Shown piece by piece: positions 63,439-64,000 of a DNA stretch of 64,000 bases. A program made the position numbers and the translations under genes. Every line of letters begins with the position of its first letter. Position 1 is the first letter of the stretch. The notes below the pieces were generated by a model, which saw nothing but the letters and a program-made list of their open reading frames with translations, made no database searches and was not told where the DNA came from. The stretch is from Candidatus Zhuqueibacterota bacterium (GTDB lineage Bacteria > Zhuqueibacterota > Zhuqueibacteria > Oceanimicrobiales > Oceanimicrobiaceae), in assembly GCA_029261995.1 (NCBI GenBank), contig JAJDAF010000010.1, forward strand, positions 62,001-126,000, given 5' to 3'.

Positions 63439-64000
63439 TTAGAAGTTCAAGTTACCGATGTTAAAAATCGGCAGGTACAGGGCGATTATCACGACCAAAG
63501 CGATGATGCCCAGCCCGACCATAAGTATCGGCTCAATGACCGAAGACAGCCCTGCAATTTTCGCGTCAATCTCTGTATCGTACATGTCCGCGATATTATT
63601 TAGCATTTTTTCGAGCGCCCCGGATTCTTCACCGGTGGCGATCATCTTGACGACCATCGTAGGAAAAATACGTTCCGTCGCCAGGCACACATGTAGCATT
63701 GCCCCGCCAAGAACGCCCTGCTGCACATTCGTGATGGCCGTTCGAATGTACAGGTTTTCTGCCGTGTCTTTGGCAATTTCCAACGCGGTAACGATGGGAA
63801 CACTGCTTTTTAATGAGATTGCCAGGGTTCTGCAGAAACGCGACAAGGAGGTTTTAATCGTCAGGTCACCAAAAAATGGCGTTTTGAGTCTGAGCTTATC
63901 AAAAATCATCTTGCCCAACAATGTTTTCTTAAGGTGCATGAGCGACGCGGTGAACGTCCCGAGAATGATAGACTCAATGACAAGATGGTCGACTATGAAC
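63439..64000 (-). CDS. pilC: PilC/GspF inner-membrane platform protein (5' end outside window)
   Basis: The frame runs open from the right edge to a stop at 63439-63441, giving the last 186 residues of a PilC/GspF protein. It shows the second repeat of the family: RFCRTLAISLKSSVPIVTALEIAKDT, MIATGEESGALEKMLNNIADMYD and a final helix IALVVIIALYLPIFNIGNLN. The protein recruits the assembly ATPase; no ATPase gene is in the window and it is probably just beyond the right edge. Confidence 0.9.
   Translation of the reverse strand, partial: FIVDHLVIESIILGTFTASLMHLKKTLLGKMIFDKLRLKTPFFGDLTIKTSLSRFCRTLAISLKSSVPIVTALEIAKDTAENLYIRTAITNVQQGVLGGAMLHVCLATERIFPTMVVKMIATGEESGALEKMLNNIADMYDTEIDAKIAGLSSVIEPILMVGLGIIALVVIIALYLPIFNIGNLNF

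Overview
The window reads as chromosomal DNA of a Gram-negative (diderm) bacterium of the FCB group, probably a Calditrichota/KSB1-type lineage. The main evidence is two secreted proteins ending in the YPNPFNP-type C-terminal sorting domain used by type IX secretion, together with a PorV/PorQ-like outer-membrane protein, an FadL-like barrel, lipoproteins and a full set of type IV pilus alignment proteins. No rRNA, tRNA, CRISPR array, prophage or intact insertion sequence was seen. The lineage is inferred from gene content only.

Layout. 0-8 kb: ThiO-like oxidase (cut by the left edge), a DUF4013 membrane protein, an RsbU-type phosphatase with PDZ and membrane domains, a LETM1-like protein, an AhpD-like peroxidase-related protein with an in-frame TGA that is probably selenocysteine (CxxU), a cytoplasmic FlgD-Ig protein, LapA and a UDP-sugar pyrophosphorylase. 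8.5-13.7 kb: a five-gene operon coding for a FliF/FliG fusion, an FlgO/CsgG-like outer-membrane protein, a TPR lipoprotein, MotA and MotB, with no other flagellar gene nearby; it looks like a non-flagellar ion-driven motor and is the strongest candidate for an undescribed system. 13.7-22.2 kb: a frameshifted type IX substrate, a DUF4136 lipoprotein, a proline-iminopeptidase-like hydrolase, and a large hybrid kinase with a haem-c sensor plus its receiver. 22.9-34 kb: a DnaE polymerase carrying an in-frame heptamer-repeat insertion, a response regulator, then a haem-c kinase/NtrC pair preceded by a sigma-54 promoter, followed by a second sigma-54 promoter and a nine-haem cytochrome. 34-38.4 kb: OPT peptide transporter, DUF3311 plus sodium:solute symporter, a MITE-like palindrome and a bacilliredoxin.

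38.6-44 kb: a receptor-type Ser/Thr kinase with extracytoplasmic TPRs, an overlapping FHA/SpoIIE phosphatase, and a patatin phospholipase. 44-51.8 kb: PorV-like protein, a giant carboxypeptidase-regulatory-repeat protein and an FadL-like barrel, read leftward from a strong promoter. 52.3-53 kb: a pair of tiny homologous zinc-ribbon proteins. 53.2-56.5 kb: PelG, PelF and a receiver protein. 56.5-64 kb: a leftward type IV pilus operon pilC-pilA-pilM-pilN-(three minor pilins)-pilO-pilP-pilQ, with pilC cut by the right edge.

Taken together the region is rich in signal transduction (two haem-c kinases, five receivers, two SpoIIE phosphatases, one Ser/Thr kinase) and surface machinery (putative motor, pili, Pel-type export, type IX cargo). 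The haem kinase, NtrC regulator and multihaem cytochrome appear to form one redox-responsive circuit.
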